64,000 nucleotides of DNA from assembly GCF_963676815.1 (NCBI RefSeq), contig NZ_OY781365.1, forward strand, positions 4,436,501-4,500,500. Reading direction: 5' to 3'. The notes below the pieces were generated by a model. The model was not told where the DNA came from, made no database searches, and saw only the letters and a list, made by a program, of their open reading frames with translations. A program made the translations under genes and the position numbers. The stretch is from an uncultured Draconibacterium sp. (GTDB lineage Bacteria; Bacteroidota; Bacteroidia; Bacteroidales; Prolixibacteraceae). Of this stretch, positions 15,544 through 24,903 are shown in pieces; the stretch's first letter is position 1; the number at the start of each line of letters is the position of its first letter.

Positions 15544-15551
15544 CAAAGATA
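15544..15551 (-). promoter_or_regulatory. Candidate -7 box (TATCTTTG) of the Gre-like gene
   Basis: The octamer matches the Bacteroidota TAnnTTTG consensus exactly and lies 15 bases before the ATG, implying a leader of about ten bases. Confidence 0.55.
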
Positions 15552-15587
15552 AAAAGCTCAACTATTATAGAAAGTTTTTGTGAGTAA

Positions 15588-16718
15588 CTATTTAGGAAGT
15601 TGAATATAAAAAGTTGTTCCGTTTTCTTTTGTGCTGGTAAAACCAACTTTACCATTCAGGTATTTTTCGCCCAAAAGTTTCATGCTGTATGTTCCCAGTC
15701 CACGACCTTTTCCTTTTGTAGAGTAAAAGCGTTTAAAAAGTTGGTTTTGAACATGCTGCGGAATGTAACTTTTGTTGTGTACCGAAAACTCAACTGCATT
15801 TTCAGTTGGAGTACAATGAAGCGTAATCAAGTCGCCCGGAACATTTATTTCAATGGCATTTTTAATCATGTTGCCCATTATGCGTTTTAGCTGAACACGG
15901 TCGGTGGCAACAGAACAATTTTTTGAGTTGTATCCAATGGCAATCGGTTTTCCAAAGTTCAACTCGTGTTTGGCATACGCTTTTTGCAGTTCAATTAAAA
16001 CAGGTGCACTGTCAATTTCCGTAATCTGAGGTTGGAGTTCTCCTCTTTCGGCAGCTCCCAGTTCGCGCTGTGCCTGAATTTCTTCGATTAAACTTCTTGA
16101 GGCGTCTTCAATTGTTTTAGCCAGGTCTCGAATTTCGTTTATATCTTCCATTTCAGAAATAATCGAAGATAATCCTGAAATTGCTCCGGCACTATTAAGT
16201 ATGTCGTGAATGAAAACGCGCTCCAACGATTTCCTCCTGTTCTCGGCACTAATATCATTTATTGAGAATATCGTAAAATGAGTATCTTCCAAAACAAAAG
16301 GAGTGGCCGTTACTGCCAAATCAAGTGCATCATTAGAAGTAGTTAAAATCTGGCATTGTTTAGTTGAACGTTTTCCCTTTTGCGAATCAAGAATCGCATT
16401 TACAGCACCACATGTTTTACAGGCATCGGAAGTACCACAACCTGAAGCTGATTTAAAAGCATTTGCACAATTAAATGTTTCTCCCGGTCTTTTTCCAAGA
16501 ATAGGATCGTGATTTAATTGCTTAACAAAACTTCTGTAACTATTATTTGAATAAACCACCTGACGGTGACTATTCAGAATGAGTACCATTTGAGAAATAG
16601 ACTCAACAAAACTAATTAATTGCTTATTGTCAAGAATAATTCTGGATTGGTTTTCAAGCTGCCCATTGGTATAGCGCATAGCCGGGGCATAGCTTGTTAG
16701 GGTGTAGTTTTCAATCAT
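15588..16718 (-). CDS. PAS-domain sensor histidine kinase with a four-cysteine cluster
   Basis: The cytosolic 376-residue protein has no membrane helix. A PAS domain (residues 33-155) contains the insert C84-x9-C94-x5-C100-x2-C103 (FNCANAFKS, GCGTSDACKTCGA), which could bind an Fe-S cluster or zinc. The phospho-acceptor region is FIHDILNSAGAI with H171. A normal HATPase_c domain follows: N-box GNMIKNAIEIN, G2-like GKGRGLGTYS. No response regulator gene is adjacent. The signal could be redox state or oxygen if the cysteines hold a cluster; that is inference. Confidence 0.85.
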   Translation of the reverse strand: MIENYTLTSYAPAMRYTNGQLENQSRIILDNKQLISFVESISQMVLILNSHRQVVYSNNSYRSFVKQLNHDPILGKRPGETFNCANAFKSASGCGTSDACKTCGAVNAILDSQKGKRSTKQCQILTTSNDALDLAVTATPFVLEDTHFTIFSINDISAENRRKSLERVFIHDILNSAGAISGLSSIISEMEDINEIRDLAKTIEDASRSLIEEIQAQRELGAAERGELQPQITEIDSAPVLIELQKAYAKHELNFGKPIAIGYNSKNCSVATDRVQLKRIMGNMIKNAIEINVPGDLITLHCTPTENAVEFSVHNKSYIPQHVQNQLFKRFYSTKGKGRGLGTYSMKLLGEKYLNGKVGFTSTKENGTTFYIQLPK

Positions 16719-16830
16719 GGGTACGTCCTATAATGGTTTGCAGACGCAATGTACTACACTTCTTCGTAATCACCGCTCAGTTAAAGGCTGATTTTGGGGT
16801 TAATAATTCTGATTTTGAATTCAGTATGTA

Positions 16831-16870
16831 GAAAAAGAAAGGGCTAAGCATTTGTCGCTAAGCCCTTTTT
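16831..16870 (-). terminator. Hairpin terminator after the acetate transporter gene
   Basis: GGGCTAAGC pairs with GCTAAGCCC (one mismatch) around a 7-base loop, with A-rich sequence on one side and T-rich on the other, so it could work in both directions. On the minus strand it follows the transporter stop. Confidence 0.75.
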
Positions 16871-16888
16871 ATATCGCAGGTTTAATCG

Positions 16889-17461
16889 TTATTCAGCCTT
16901 TTTTGCCCAGGCAGTTCCAAGAGGGAGAACAGTTTTTCCGGCAAGATCGTTTATGATAATCGCAGCCATCATATACCATGCTGATAAAGCACAAAAAATG
17001 AGTTCGAAACCGGCTACAACATTCATTTTGGGAAATCCAAAATGACCAACAATTAGCAGGATAAAACCAATTTCCAGCAGAATAAATGTAATGGCCATAG
17101 CCTTGTGTACATAAAACGATGCAAATAATAAAATACAGGTGTAAAGTGCCCATGCCACAAGGTACCAACCCACGTCGGTGTGCGAGGCGGCATAGATGTT
17201 AAAATGATTCAGTAACCAGATAATCCCCAAACCGATCCAGAATGAACCATAAGCAACAAAGGCACTGAACCCAAAATTGTTCCCAACTTTTTGTTCCATG
17301 AATCCAGCAATCATTTGTGCCAAACCTCCAAAAATCAATCCCATTGAAAGGACCGGGCCGATGCCCAAAAGTCCGATGTTATGAATTTGCAGTAAAAGGG
17401 TAGTTAATCCGAAACCGGCCAGACCAACAACTGCCGGGTTCCCAATTTTTTGAGTACTCAT
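16889..17461 (-). CDS. satP: Acetate/succinate uptake transporter (GPR1/FUN34/YaaH family)
   Basis: This 190-residue protein has six hydrophobic helices and the family signature near the N-terminus, GNPAVVGLAGFGLTT (family NPAPLGL), plus the conserved FGGLAQMIAGFME. SatP transports acetate with protons in E. coli. It appears monocistronic, with its own hairpin terminator; a TATTTTCG-like box lies about 40 bases upstream. Confidence 0.9.
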   Translation of the reverse strand: MSTQKIGNPAVVGLAGFGLTTLLLQIHNIGLLGIGPVLSMGLIFGGLAQMIAGFMEQKVGNNFGFSAFVAYGSFWIGLGIIWLLNHFNIYAASHTDVGWYLVAWALYTCILLFASFYVHKAMAITFILLEIGFILLIVGHFGFPKMNVVAGFELIFCALSAWYMMAAIIINDLAGKTVLPLGTAWAKKAE

Positions 17462-17597
17462 TTGAATTTGTTTAAATAGTTGAAATTTGAGCCTGCGAAA
17501 ATAGAATTTAGCGAGTAATAAACTGTTTGCAGCAAAGGAATGCAGTGCTGTTTAATAATTTAATGCGTATCGAAACTGGGCTTGTAAATCACAAAAC

Positions 17598-18380
17598 TCA
17601 ATTGCCTGTAAAAAAAGTTTCAAGGTCTGAGATACGTATTGACTCAATGTTGTGTTCTCTGCAAAGCTTAAATGTTTCTTCCAGGTATTCGGGACTTACC
17701 GAATAATTTGTCAGGCTTGAATCAACGCGATGTGCATGAAGAATGAGCACCTCGTTATTTGCTTTCGCACGAAGTATTCCGGTTTCGAAATTTTGTAATG
17801 AAATCTTGTAATTTGTATCGATGCCCATTGAGTTGGTGATTTGATAGTTGTTTTTGGTGGCAAAAATATCGTCGTAATAATCAATGGTTGTGTCTTTTAT
17901 ATTGTAGGTTGCTTTTCGCAGGTACTGAAATTGGCTGAGTAACAGCGTATCAATTTCTGGCAACGATTTTCCGAAAGGATGGGCAAACGAACAGATTTCG
18001 AATCCGTAATCTGCAAGAATTTTTATAGCCGGTTTTATCTCTGAGTTAATCAGTACATCCAGCGAATCTTTAAAATCAACCACGTTTCGGTGATTCAGTC
18101 CATGGCAACCAATTTCGTGCCCATCAGCCTCCAGTTGTTTCAATTTCTCTAGCTGCTCTGAGCTCAGGTTTTGTGGACGGTTTATAAAGAAAGTAGCTTT
18201 TATATTGTACTGATTGAAAAGATCGCGCTGCTTGTACCATTCATCAATGTATTGGTCGTCGAACGAATATACGACCGCACCTTGTTGTTTTGATTTTTGG
18301 CAGGCCAACAATGCTGAGCATCCAATTAAAACAAGAACCAACTTTTGAAGTACTCTTCCTACTACACTTTTACGCTTCAT
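17598..18380 (-). CDS. Polysaccharide deacetylase family lipoprotein (NodB fold)
   Basis: The product should be anchored in the envelope by C27 of the lipobox ALLAC. NodB motif 1 is SFDD with D41 and D42; motif 2 is H93-x3-H97 (CHGLNH); motif 3-like AHPFG is near residue 155 and the C-terminal histidine motif LILHAH near residue 213. These make a metal-dependent deacetylase of N-acetyl or O-acetyl glycans. The substrate is unknown. It is a single gene downstream of the pntB terminator. Confidence 0.85.
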   Translation of the reverse strand: MKRKSVVGRVLQKLVLVLIGCSALLACQKSKQQGAVVYSFDDQYIDEWYKQRDLFNQYNIKATFFINRPQNLSSEQLEKLKQLEADGHEIGCHGLNHRNVVDFKDSLDVLINSEIKPAIKILADYGFEICSFAHPFGKSLPEIDTLLLSQFQYLRKATYNIKDTTIDYYDDIFATKNNYQITNSMGIDTNYKISLQNFETGILRAKANNEVLILHAHRVDSSLTNYSVSPEYLEETFKLCREHNIESIRISDLETFFTGN

Positions 18381-18405
18381 CTTTTCCTTTTATCCGATAT
18401 AAAGA

Positions 18406-18450
18406 AAACAAAAAATGCCACCTCTTCAAAAAAAAGAGGTGGCATTCATT
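18406..18450 (-). terminator. Terminator of the pnt operon
   Basis: A perfect 12-bp stem (ATGCCACCTCTT with AAGAGGTGGCAT) with a 7-base A loop is followed on the minus strand by a T-rich run. T-rich sequence on the plus side makes it potentially bidirectional. Confidence 0.85.
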
Positions 18451-18468
18451 TTTATATAACTGTAGTTA

Positions 18469-19890
18469 TTACATGCTCTTAATTTCGTTAACCAGGCTGG
18501 TAATCGATTTTTTAGCATCGCCAAACAACATACGTGTTTTGTCGTTAAAGAACAGGAAGTTCTCGATACCAGCATAACCTTTACCCATACCACGTTTCAT
18601 GATGATGATGTTCTTGGCAAGGTGTGCATCGATGATTGGCATTCCATAGATTGGGCTTCCCGGATCGTCGTAAGCTGCAGGGTTTACTACGTCGTTGGCT
18701 CCCACAACGATAGCCACGTCAACATTTGGCATATCCGGATTAATGTCATCCATTTCTACCAATTGTTCGTAAGGTACATCGGCTTCTGCCAACAGAACAT
18801 TCATGTGTCCTGGCATACGACCGGCAACCGGGTGAATCGCATATTTTACTTCAACGCCTTTGCTCTCCAGTAACGAATCCAGTTCGTGAGCAATGTGCTG
18901 TGCCTGTGCAACAGCCAATCCATAACCAGGAATTATAACCACTTTTTGCGAGTAGCTCAACAAAACAGCGGCGTCACTCAATGTAATTTCCTTGATACTT
19001 CCCTGAACATCAGCATGGCTTGCACCACCGCCACCAAATGCTCCAATTATCACGTTGATCAGAGACCGGTTCATTGCTTTACACATTTGCAGCGTAAGAA
19101 TGGTTCCGGCGGCTCCTACGAGTATACCTCCAAGAATCATTGCCTCGTTCTGATAGATAAAACCGGCCATGGCAGCTGCGATACCTGTTAGTGAGTTCAG
19201 TAATGAAATAACAACAGGCATATCTGCACCACCAATTGGCATTACAAAACTAACACCGTAAACGATGCTTAATACCAACAGTCCATAAACAAGGTAAGAA
19301 ACAGTTGACTGATCGAATCCGCCAAATAGTACCAGCAGAATGATAACAACGATCAACAGCATAAAGAAGAGGTTCAGATAGGTCATAAATTTGGCAAAAA
19401 TATCACCTACTTTTCCGTCCAGTTTACCATAGGCAACCATACTACCACTAAAGGCAATACTACCCACAACCAATCCAAGCAATGTAACCAGAAGTGCCTG
19501 GTTCGGATTTTTTGTAAACTCGATTAAAGCCACAGCCGCTGATGCAGCACCTCCGGTTGCATTGAAGAATGATACCATTTGAGGCATGGCCGTCATTTTT
19601 ACTTTTCGGGCCATTACGGTTCCAACAATCGCACCGGCAGCAATAATCAGGATTACTGCACCTGCATTGGCCAAAGATATTCCTTCGCCGGCAGCGTCTT
19701 TATTCAATAGTAAGGTTGTGATCATGGGAAGGATCATACCTGAGGCAGCCCAGAAATTCCCTTTTCGGGCGGTGGCAGGATTACTTTCCAGTTTCAGCCC
19801 GATGACGAACATAATGGCTGAAAGAAGATAACTGTATTCCAGAACAACTTGTCCCGGCATTAATGTATTTAGTAATATCATAGCGTTCAT
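18469..19890 (-). CDS. pntB: NAD(P) transhydrogenase subunit beta
   Basis: PntB is the membrane and NADP(H)-binding subunit of the proton-translocating transhydrogenase. The first 280 residues form eight or nine helices; the last 180 form domain III with the NADP fold: IIPGYGLAVAQAQ, HPVAGRMPGHMNV, and VGANDVVNPAA. Length 473 fits. It starts two bases after the pntAB stop, so translation is coupled. The enzyme uses proton-motive force to make NADPH. Confidence 0.95.
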   Translation of the reverse strand: MNAMILLNTLMPGQVVLEYSYLLSAIMFVIGLKLESNPATARKGNFWAASGMILPMITTLLLNKDAAGEGISLANAGAVILIIAAGAIVGTVMARKVKMTAMPQMVSFFNATGGAASAAVALIEFTKNPNQALLVTLLGLVVGSIAFSGSMVAYGKLDGKVGDIFAKFMTYLNLFFMLLIVVIILLVLFGGFDQSTVSYLVYGLLVLSIVYGVSFVMPIGGADMPVVISLLNSLTGIAAAMAGFIYQNEAMILGGILVGAAGTILTLQMCKAMNRSLINVIIGAFGGGGASHADVQGSIKEITLSDAAVLLSYSQKVVIIPGYGLAVAQAQHIAHELDSLLESKGVEVKYAIHPVAGRMPGHMNVLLAEADVPYEQLVEMDDINPDMPNVDVAIVVGANDVVNPAAYDDPGSPIYGMPIIDAHLAKNIIIMKRGMGKGYAGIENFLFFNDKTRMLFGDAKKSITSLVNEIKSM

Positions 19891-19892
19891 CG

Positions 19893-20198
19893 TTATTTTT
19901 TCTTCTTTTTAAACATTTCGAGCATGCGGTCTGTAACAACAAATCCTCCGGCCACGTTGAGTGTAGCCATAAACAGGGCAATTGCACCCAATATCCACTC
20001 GAAAGTAGATGACGCGTGACCAACAAGGATAATTCCTCCGATAATAATTACACCGCTGATTGCATTGGCTCCCGACATAAGGGGCGTGTGCAATACCGAT
20101 GGAACGTTGGAAATAACCTCGAATCCAAGAAATATCGATAACACTATAATGAATATCGCATCTTTATTTTCGGTTAAAAAAGTTAATATACTTTCCAT
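19893..20198 (-). CDS. pntAB: NAD(P) transhydrogenase subunit alpha, part 2 (membrane)
   Basis: The 101-residue protein holds the three to four transmembrane helices that in E. coli form the C-terminus of PntA (GFEVISNVPSVLHTPLMSGANAISG is the hallmark segment). Here the alpha subunit is encoded by two genes, a common arrangement outside enterobacteria. It starts 11 bases after pntAA. Confidence 0.93.
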   Translation of the reverse strand: MESILTFLTENKDAIFIIVLSIFLGFEVISNVPSVLHTPLMSGANAISGVIIIGGIILVGHASSTFEWILGAIALFMATLNVAGGFVVTDRMLEMFKKKKK

Positions 20199-20209
20199 AA
20201 TTTATTCAT

Positions 20210-21340
20210 TTATTTGGTTTCGATAACTGATTTAACTCGTTCGTTGTAAATCTCTTTTGCATGGGTAATGCAGGTCCCTTTTACAATGTCGTCTTCAAAA
20301 TTCAGGTTGAGTTCGCCTTCTTCGCCAATCATCAACTTCATGAAGTTTAATACGTTTTTACCGAACATGCGACTGGCATCAATCGGTTTTTGTGCCGGGT
20401 AGTTTGATTGTCCGATAATGGAAACACCTTTGTAATCCACAACCTCGTCGTTTTTGGTAAGTTCGCAGTTACCGCCTGTTGAAGCAGCCAGGTCGATTAT
20501 TACCGAACCCGGTTTCATGGCATCAACAGCTTCTTTCGGAATCAGAAGCGGTGCTTTGCGTCCCGGAATCTGCGCAGTGCAAATTACTACATTCGATTTG
20601 GCCGCCACTTCATTAATTTTATCCTGTTGTTTCTTTTTATATTCTTCGGTTTGTTCAACGGCATATCCTCCGGCTGCTTTGTCTTCGGTTGCCCCTTCAA
20701 CTTCAACAAATTTACCACCAAGACTCATTACCTCTTCTTTTACCGCCGAGCGTACATCAAAAACCTGTACTTGCGCACCCAGTTTACGCGAGGTTGCAAT
20801 GGCTTGTAATCCTGCAACACCGGCCCCCAGAATAAGCACGTTGGCCGGACGAATGGTACCGGCGGCTGTCATAAACATGGGGAAGAAAGTAGGCAGTTTT
20901 GCCGCAGCTTCCAACACTGCCATGTAGCCCGAAACCGTTGCCATCGATGATAAAATGTCCATGGCCTGCGCACGTGTTGTACGCGGAATAAGGTCGAGAC
21001 TAAATGTTGTGATACCCTTGTCGAGGAAAGTTTTTACCAGCGCCGTATCCCAAAGCGGGTTGAAAGCGCTAATCCAAACCTGAGAATCTTTAATTCTTCC
21101 AGTGTCTCCTTCAGCGGGTGGCTGAATTTGCAGCAGAACTTCGGCTTTGGCAAACACATCGTCCCGCGAAACTGTTTTTGCTCCAACTGCTTCGTAGTCG
21201 GTGTCGGAAGCAAATGCTTTTTCACCGGCTCCCTGTTCAACCAATACCTCAACTTTCAGGTCGGTAAAAGCTTTCACAGTTTCCGGAAGTAAAGCGACAC
21301 GTGTTTCTTTACCGTGTTCCTTTAATAATCCAAGAATCAT
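20210..21340 (-). CDS. pntAA: NAD(P) transhydrogenase subunit alpha, part 1 (NAD-binding)
   Basis: This is the soluble NAD(H)-binding domain I of the transhydrogenase, related to alanine dehydrogenase. It has the Rossmann motif LILGAGVAGLQAI (about residue 170), RSAVKEEVMSLGGKF, the mobile-loop region and GNCELTK. The start MILGLLKEHGKETRVAL matches the family. It is the first gene of pntAA-pntAB-pntB; the 235-base gap upstream shows no clear hairpin or open frame. Confidence 0.95.
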   Translation of the reverse strand: MILGLLKEHGKETRVALLPETVKAFTDLKVEVLVEQGAGEKAFASDTDYEAVGAKTVSRDDVFAKAEVLLQIQPPAEGDTGRIKDSQVWISAFNPLWDTALVKTFLDKGITTFSLDLIPRTTRAQAMDILSSMATVSGYMAVLEAAAKLPTFFPMFMTAAGTIRPANVLILGAGVAGLQAIATSRKLGAQVQVFDVRSAVKEEVMSLGGKFVEVEGATEDKAAGGYAVEQTEEYKKKQQDKINEVAAKSNVVICTAQIPGRKAPLLIPKEAVDAMKPGSVIIDLAASTGGNCELTKNDEVVDYKGVSIIGQSNYPAQKPIDASRMFGKNVLNFMKLMIGEEGELNLNFEDDIVKGTCITHAKEIYNERVKSVIETK

Positions 21341-21575
21341 AAATTTTTATTTAGATAGTTATTCTGTAAATCTATAAAATATATTTGACCGTGTTCGGAC
21401 ACGGAAACGCTTAATATTATGATCTATAACAGCTTTTCGTGTAACACAGTTCACATAACTTTCTAGATTATAAAACTATTTAACAGGCCAGTACCAACAT
21501 AAACGGCTGAATGGTCTTCTATAACCGCATTTCAGCAAAGTCAAATAAAATTACATGAAGGGAAAGTGCACTTCG

Positions 21576-22220
21576 CTATGAATTTAACCCAAACAGGTCG
21601 AACGGCGGTTTTATAAATTGCTCGTTAAACAAAAAGTAGGTGAGAACGATAAAAGCGGCAAATCCTAAAACGATTATTAAATGCGACCAGTTTGTTTTCT
21701 GAATATCGTGACGTGATTTGATATCACAAACTTCGCCCGGACAATACTGAACCTTTTCCTTAAAAAGCAAAGGATAAAATTTGCATCCGAGACAAATGCC
21801 AAACACGGCTTCGAAAAACAAAAACACCAAACAAATCATACAAATAATTCCGGTTATCGGGCTGTATGAGTTTACAATTACGGCTAAAATTAACATGGTA
21901 GTAGCCAATGCAAGTCCAATTTTCCAGGCAAATTTCTTTTGGCGTGCTCCAACATATTCGGGTGTTTGATTTCTCACGATCCAACGTCCGAGAATAAGTG
22001 TTGGTGAATATTTGGGATTGATTAATACGCGGATTAACATATCAGTCAGGAAAATGACAATCGCATATTTTAAAGGTGTAAAATTACCTTGCGTAGCCTG
22101 CTGAATGGAAATAAACATCAGCATGAAAAGCATACCGGCAGCTGCACGGATCTCTCTTTCGTTTAAAACCGGGATGGTGTAACCCTGAACGTTTTCGCCA
22201 AATTGAACGATCTTACTCAT
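21576..22220 (-). CDS. DUF4395 family membrane protein
   Basis: A 214-residue protein with four to five hydrophobic helices. The opening NVQGYTIPVLNEREIRAAAG and the central GRWIVRNQTPEYVGARQKKFAW are typical of DUF4395. It carries two cysteine pairs, GICLGCKFY and CPGEVC, so a link to sulfur or redox chemistry is possible; family members often sit near thioredoxin or rhodanese genes, but none is adjacent here. Function unknown. Confidence 0.82.
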   Translation of the reverse strand: MSKIVQFGENVQGYTIPVLNEREIRAAAGMLFMLMFISIQQATQGNFTPLKYAIVIFLTDMLIRVLINPKYSPTLILGRWIVRNQTPEYVGARQKKFAWKIGLALATTMLILAVIVNSYSPITGIICMICLVFLFFEAVFGICLGCKFYPLLFKEKVQYCPGEVCDIKSRHDIQKTNWSHLIIVLGFAAFIVLTYFLFNEQFIKPPFDLFGLNS

Positions 22221-22383
22221 TTTGTTAAAATTAATTAGTTAATAGTTGTCTTCTTTTTTTTGCAAGAACGGCAATATAACAAAAGGACTGTGAATAGGTT
22301 TAAAGTATTAAGACCATTAACATCGTGTTCACCTCGTCAACTCTGGAATATTTCTTTTCTTTGCAGCCTCAAAATTATTTACG

Positions 22384-24660
22384 ATGAAGATAAGTCTGAT
22401 CTCTGTTTTTTTATTTACCCTTTTAGGATTGGTTAGTTGTTCACCGAAAACGCCGGTAAAAATCAATCTCGTTCCCAAGCCTGTAGAGTTGGTTGAAAAG
22501 AATGGGACTTTTGTGTTATCAGCAAAAAGCACCGTTGAAACAGGAGAGAACGAGAAGTTACAGCAGCTTGAAGACTATGCACAATCAATGATTGAGGAAA
22601 GAACCGGATTTAAATTGGCAGAAGGTGAAGGAACCGGGCTGAAATTTGAATTGATTGAGGATGAAGAGTTAGGAGAAGAAGGCTATCTTTTATCGGTTAA
22701 CAAAAATGGAATTTTGATAGCGGCGAATACGCCGGCTGGGCTTTTTTACGGACTACAAACTTTCAGACAATTATTGCCTACCGAACCTGCTGACGAAGTT
22801 GTGTTGCCCTATCTCGAAATAAAAGATTATCCGCGGCTGGCGTGGCGGGGTTTGCATCTCGATGTTGGTCGTCACTTTTTTTCTGTTGACGATGTGAAGC
22901 GTTATATCGATTTAATGTCGATGTATAAAATCAACACTTTTCACTGGCATCTTACGGAAGACCAGGGATGGCGGATTGAGATAAAAAAATATCCGCGCCT
23001 GACAGAAGTGGGAAGCTATCGGAAGAAAATAGGATTTGAAGCGAATCAGGAAAAAGGTTTGAATGTAGATGACGGCAAACCATACGGAGGATTTTATATG
23101 CAGGAAGAGGTGAAAGATATTGTTGAATATGCGCGATTGCGGAATGTTACCATTGTGCCCGAAATTGAAATGCCGGGGCACTCGATGGCAGCAATGGTAG
23201 CTTATCCCGAGTTATATTGTTTCCCTGATGAGAAGCTGGAAGTACGAACAGAAGGTGGAGTATCAAATGGCGTGTATTGTGCCGGGAAGGAAGAAACTTT
23301 TGATTTTCTGGAAGATGTTTTGGATGAGGTGATGTCATTATTCCCTTCTGAAATTATTCACATTGGAGGCGATGAAGCGCCAAAAACAAACTGGGAAAAG
23401 TGCCCGCTTTGTCAGAAACGAATCAAAGATGAAAGTCTTCAGGATGAACATGAATTGCAGAGTTATTTTATAAAACGAATTGAAAAGTACCTGAATTCAA
23501 AAGGCCGCCGTTTGGTGGGCTGGGATGAAATAATGGAAGGTGGACTTTCGGGAACTGCAACAGTGATGGCGTGGCGCGGAGTAACACCGGGAATTGAGGC
23601 TGCCGAGTTGGGTAACGATGTGATAATGACTCCCGGGACTCCGTTTTATCTTAATCGTCCGCAGTCGATAAATAAGGTGACGAAACACGAGGGATCGGTG
23701 AATACCATGCGCGATATTTATGAATTTAATCCGGTTCCGGCTGAACTTTCACCCAAAGCACGTAAACATATTATTGGCGTACAGGCGTGTCAATGGAGCG
23801 AAGGTACGCCCAACAGAAAGATTCTGGAATACAAAGTTTATCCACGTGCACTTGCTGTAGCCGAAATGGGATGGACTCCGCAAGAACAAAGAGTTTGGGA
23901 CGATTTTTATAACCGTGTGGAAGAGCATTTACCACAGCTTTCGTTTTATGGAGTGGACTACGGACAGCGTTCATACGACGTTAAAATAAACGTAGTTCCA
24001 GGTAGGGATCATAAAGCCATTTTTGCTGATTTTATTACAGAAGTTCGGGAGTATGTATATTACACTGTCGATGGAAGTGAACCCACCCCAAATAGTCCGG
24101 TTTATGATGGAACGCTTGAGATAAAAGAAACCGGGACATTAAAAGCCCGAATGTTCAGGCCTGATGGTTCTGCCGGTCGTCTGTCCACTCAGGAAGTCAA
24201 CTTTCATAAAGCGCTTGGGAAAGTGGTTACTTACAATATTCCCTATTCATCGAAACACGATGGAGGAGGTGATTATGCCATGACCAACGGATTGAAAAAC
24301 AAATGGCAGGGCTTTGAAAAACGAAATGTTGATTTTGTTATTGACCTGGGAGAAATGACGGAATTTAGCAAAATAGAAACCAATTGGTATTACGATATAA
24401 ACGATTGGGTTTTCAGGCCAATGGAAGTGAAATATGAACTATCAGACGACGGTGAAAACTTTGAAACTGTTTACGAATCAACCCATGTAAATGCAAAAAA
24501 TGTTTACGATAAGGGGACATTAAGTCTCAGCAAAGAGATTGAAAACGGTAAGGCCCGTTACATTCGGGTAACAGCTAAAAATCCAATGGTAAATCCGGCA
24601 TGGCATAGTAGTGCGGGTGGAGCAACCTGGCTGTTTATCGATGAAGTGATTGTGGATTAA
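22384..24660 (+). CDS. Beta-N-acetylhexosaminidase lipoprotein (GH20)
   Basis: The exported enzyme removes terminal beta-linked GlcNAc/GalNAc. Lipobox GLVSC near residue 20. A GH20b domain (about residues 27-145) precedes the TIM barrel (about 150-510) with WRGLHLDVGRHFF, FHWHLTEDQGW and the catalytic pair D330-E331 in HIGGDEAPK; substrate-assisted catalysis is expected. Residues 530-610 look like a chitobiase-type C-terminal domain, and 620-758 like an F5/8C (discoidin) carbohydrate-binding module. Length 758 fits this architecture. It is monocistronic and converges on the selenium operon with no gap. Confidence 0.93.
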   Translation: MKISLISVFLFTLLGLVSCSPKTPVKINLVPKPVELVEKNGTFVLSAKSTVETGENEKLQQLEDYAQSMIEERTGFKLAEGEGTGLKFELIEDEELGEEGYLLSVNKNGILIAANTPAGLFYGLQTFRQLLPTEPADEVVLPYLEIKDYPRLAWRGLHLDVGRHFFSVDDVKRYIDLMSMYKINTFHWHLTEDQGWRIEIKKYPRLTEVGSYRKKIGFEANQEKGLNVDDGKPYGGFYMQEEVKDIVEYARLRNVTIVPEIEMPGHSMAAMVAYPELYCFPDEKLEVRTEGGVSNGVYCAGKEETFDFLEDVLDEVMSLFPSEIIHIGGDEAPKTNWEKCPLCQKRIKDESLQDEHELQSYFIKRIEKYLNSKGRRLVGWDEIMEGGLSGTATVMAWRGVTPGIEAAELGNDVIMTPGTPFYLNRPQSINKVTKHEGSVNTMRDIYEFNPVPAELSPKARKHIIGVQACQWSEGTPNRKILEYKVYPRALAVAEMGWTPQEQRVWDDFYNRVEEHLPQLSFYGVDYGQRSYDVKINVVPGRDHKAIFADFITEVREYVYYTVDGSEPTPNSPVYDGTLEIKETGTLKARMFRPDGSAGRLSTQEVNFHKALGKVVTYNIPYSSKHDGGGDYAMTNGLKNKWQGFEKRNVDFVIDLGEMTEFSKIETNWYYDINDWVFRPMEVKYELSDDGENFETVYESTHVNAKNVYDKGTLSLSKEIENGKARYIRVTAKNPMVNPAWHSSAGGATWLFIDEVIVD

Positions 24661-24903
24661 TTATTTCGTTACCGTTTCAACATAAAGTTTTTCCACCTTC
24701 TCGCGCGCCCAGGGAGTTTTGCGTAAAAATTTAAGGCTCGACTTTAAGCTGGGATTATTCCGGAAAGAGTTAATGTGGATGATATCTCCCAATTCCTCCC
24801 AGCCATAGTAACTTACGAGGTACACTAAAATTGCTTCAAGCGTTTTTCCGTGAAGCGGATTATTAGGTTGTTTTTGAGGCTCTTTATGCGCGTTTTTTTC
24901 CAT
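24661..24903 (-). CDS. VF530 family (DUF2132) small protein
   Basis: The 80-residue protein contains the full VF530 core: NNPLHGKTLEAILVYLV, YYGWEELG, FRNNPSLKSSLKFLRKTPWAREKVE. The family is DNA-binding-like in structure but its role is not known. The ATG abuts the selD stop exactly, so it is translated from the same mRNA; whether it has anything to do with selenium is unknown. Confidence 0.9.
   Translation of the reverse strand: MEKNAHKEPQKQPNNPLHGKTLEAILVYLVSYYGWEELGDIIHINSFRNNPSLKSSLKFLRKTPWAREKVEKLYVETVTK

Noticed and set aside
20454..20927. 157-codon open frame on the plus strand opposite pntAA
   Set aside because: It is the antisense shadow of a fully conserved gene; its translation is rich in Ser/Ala/Thr and has no domain features.
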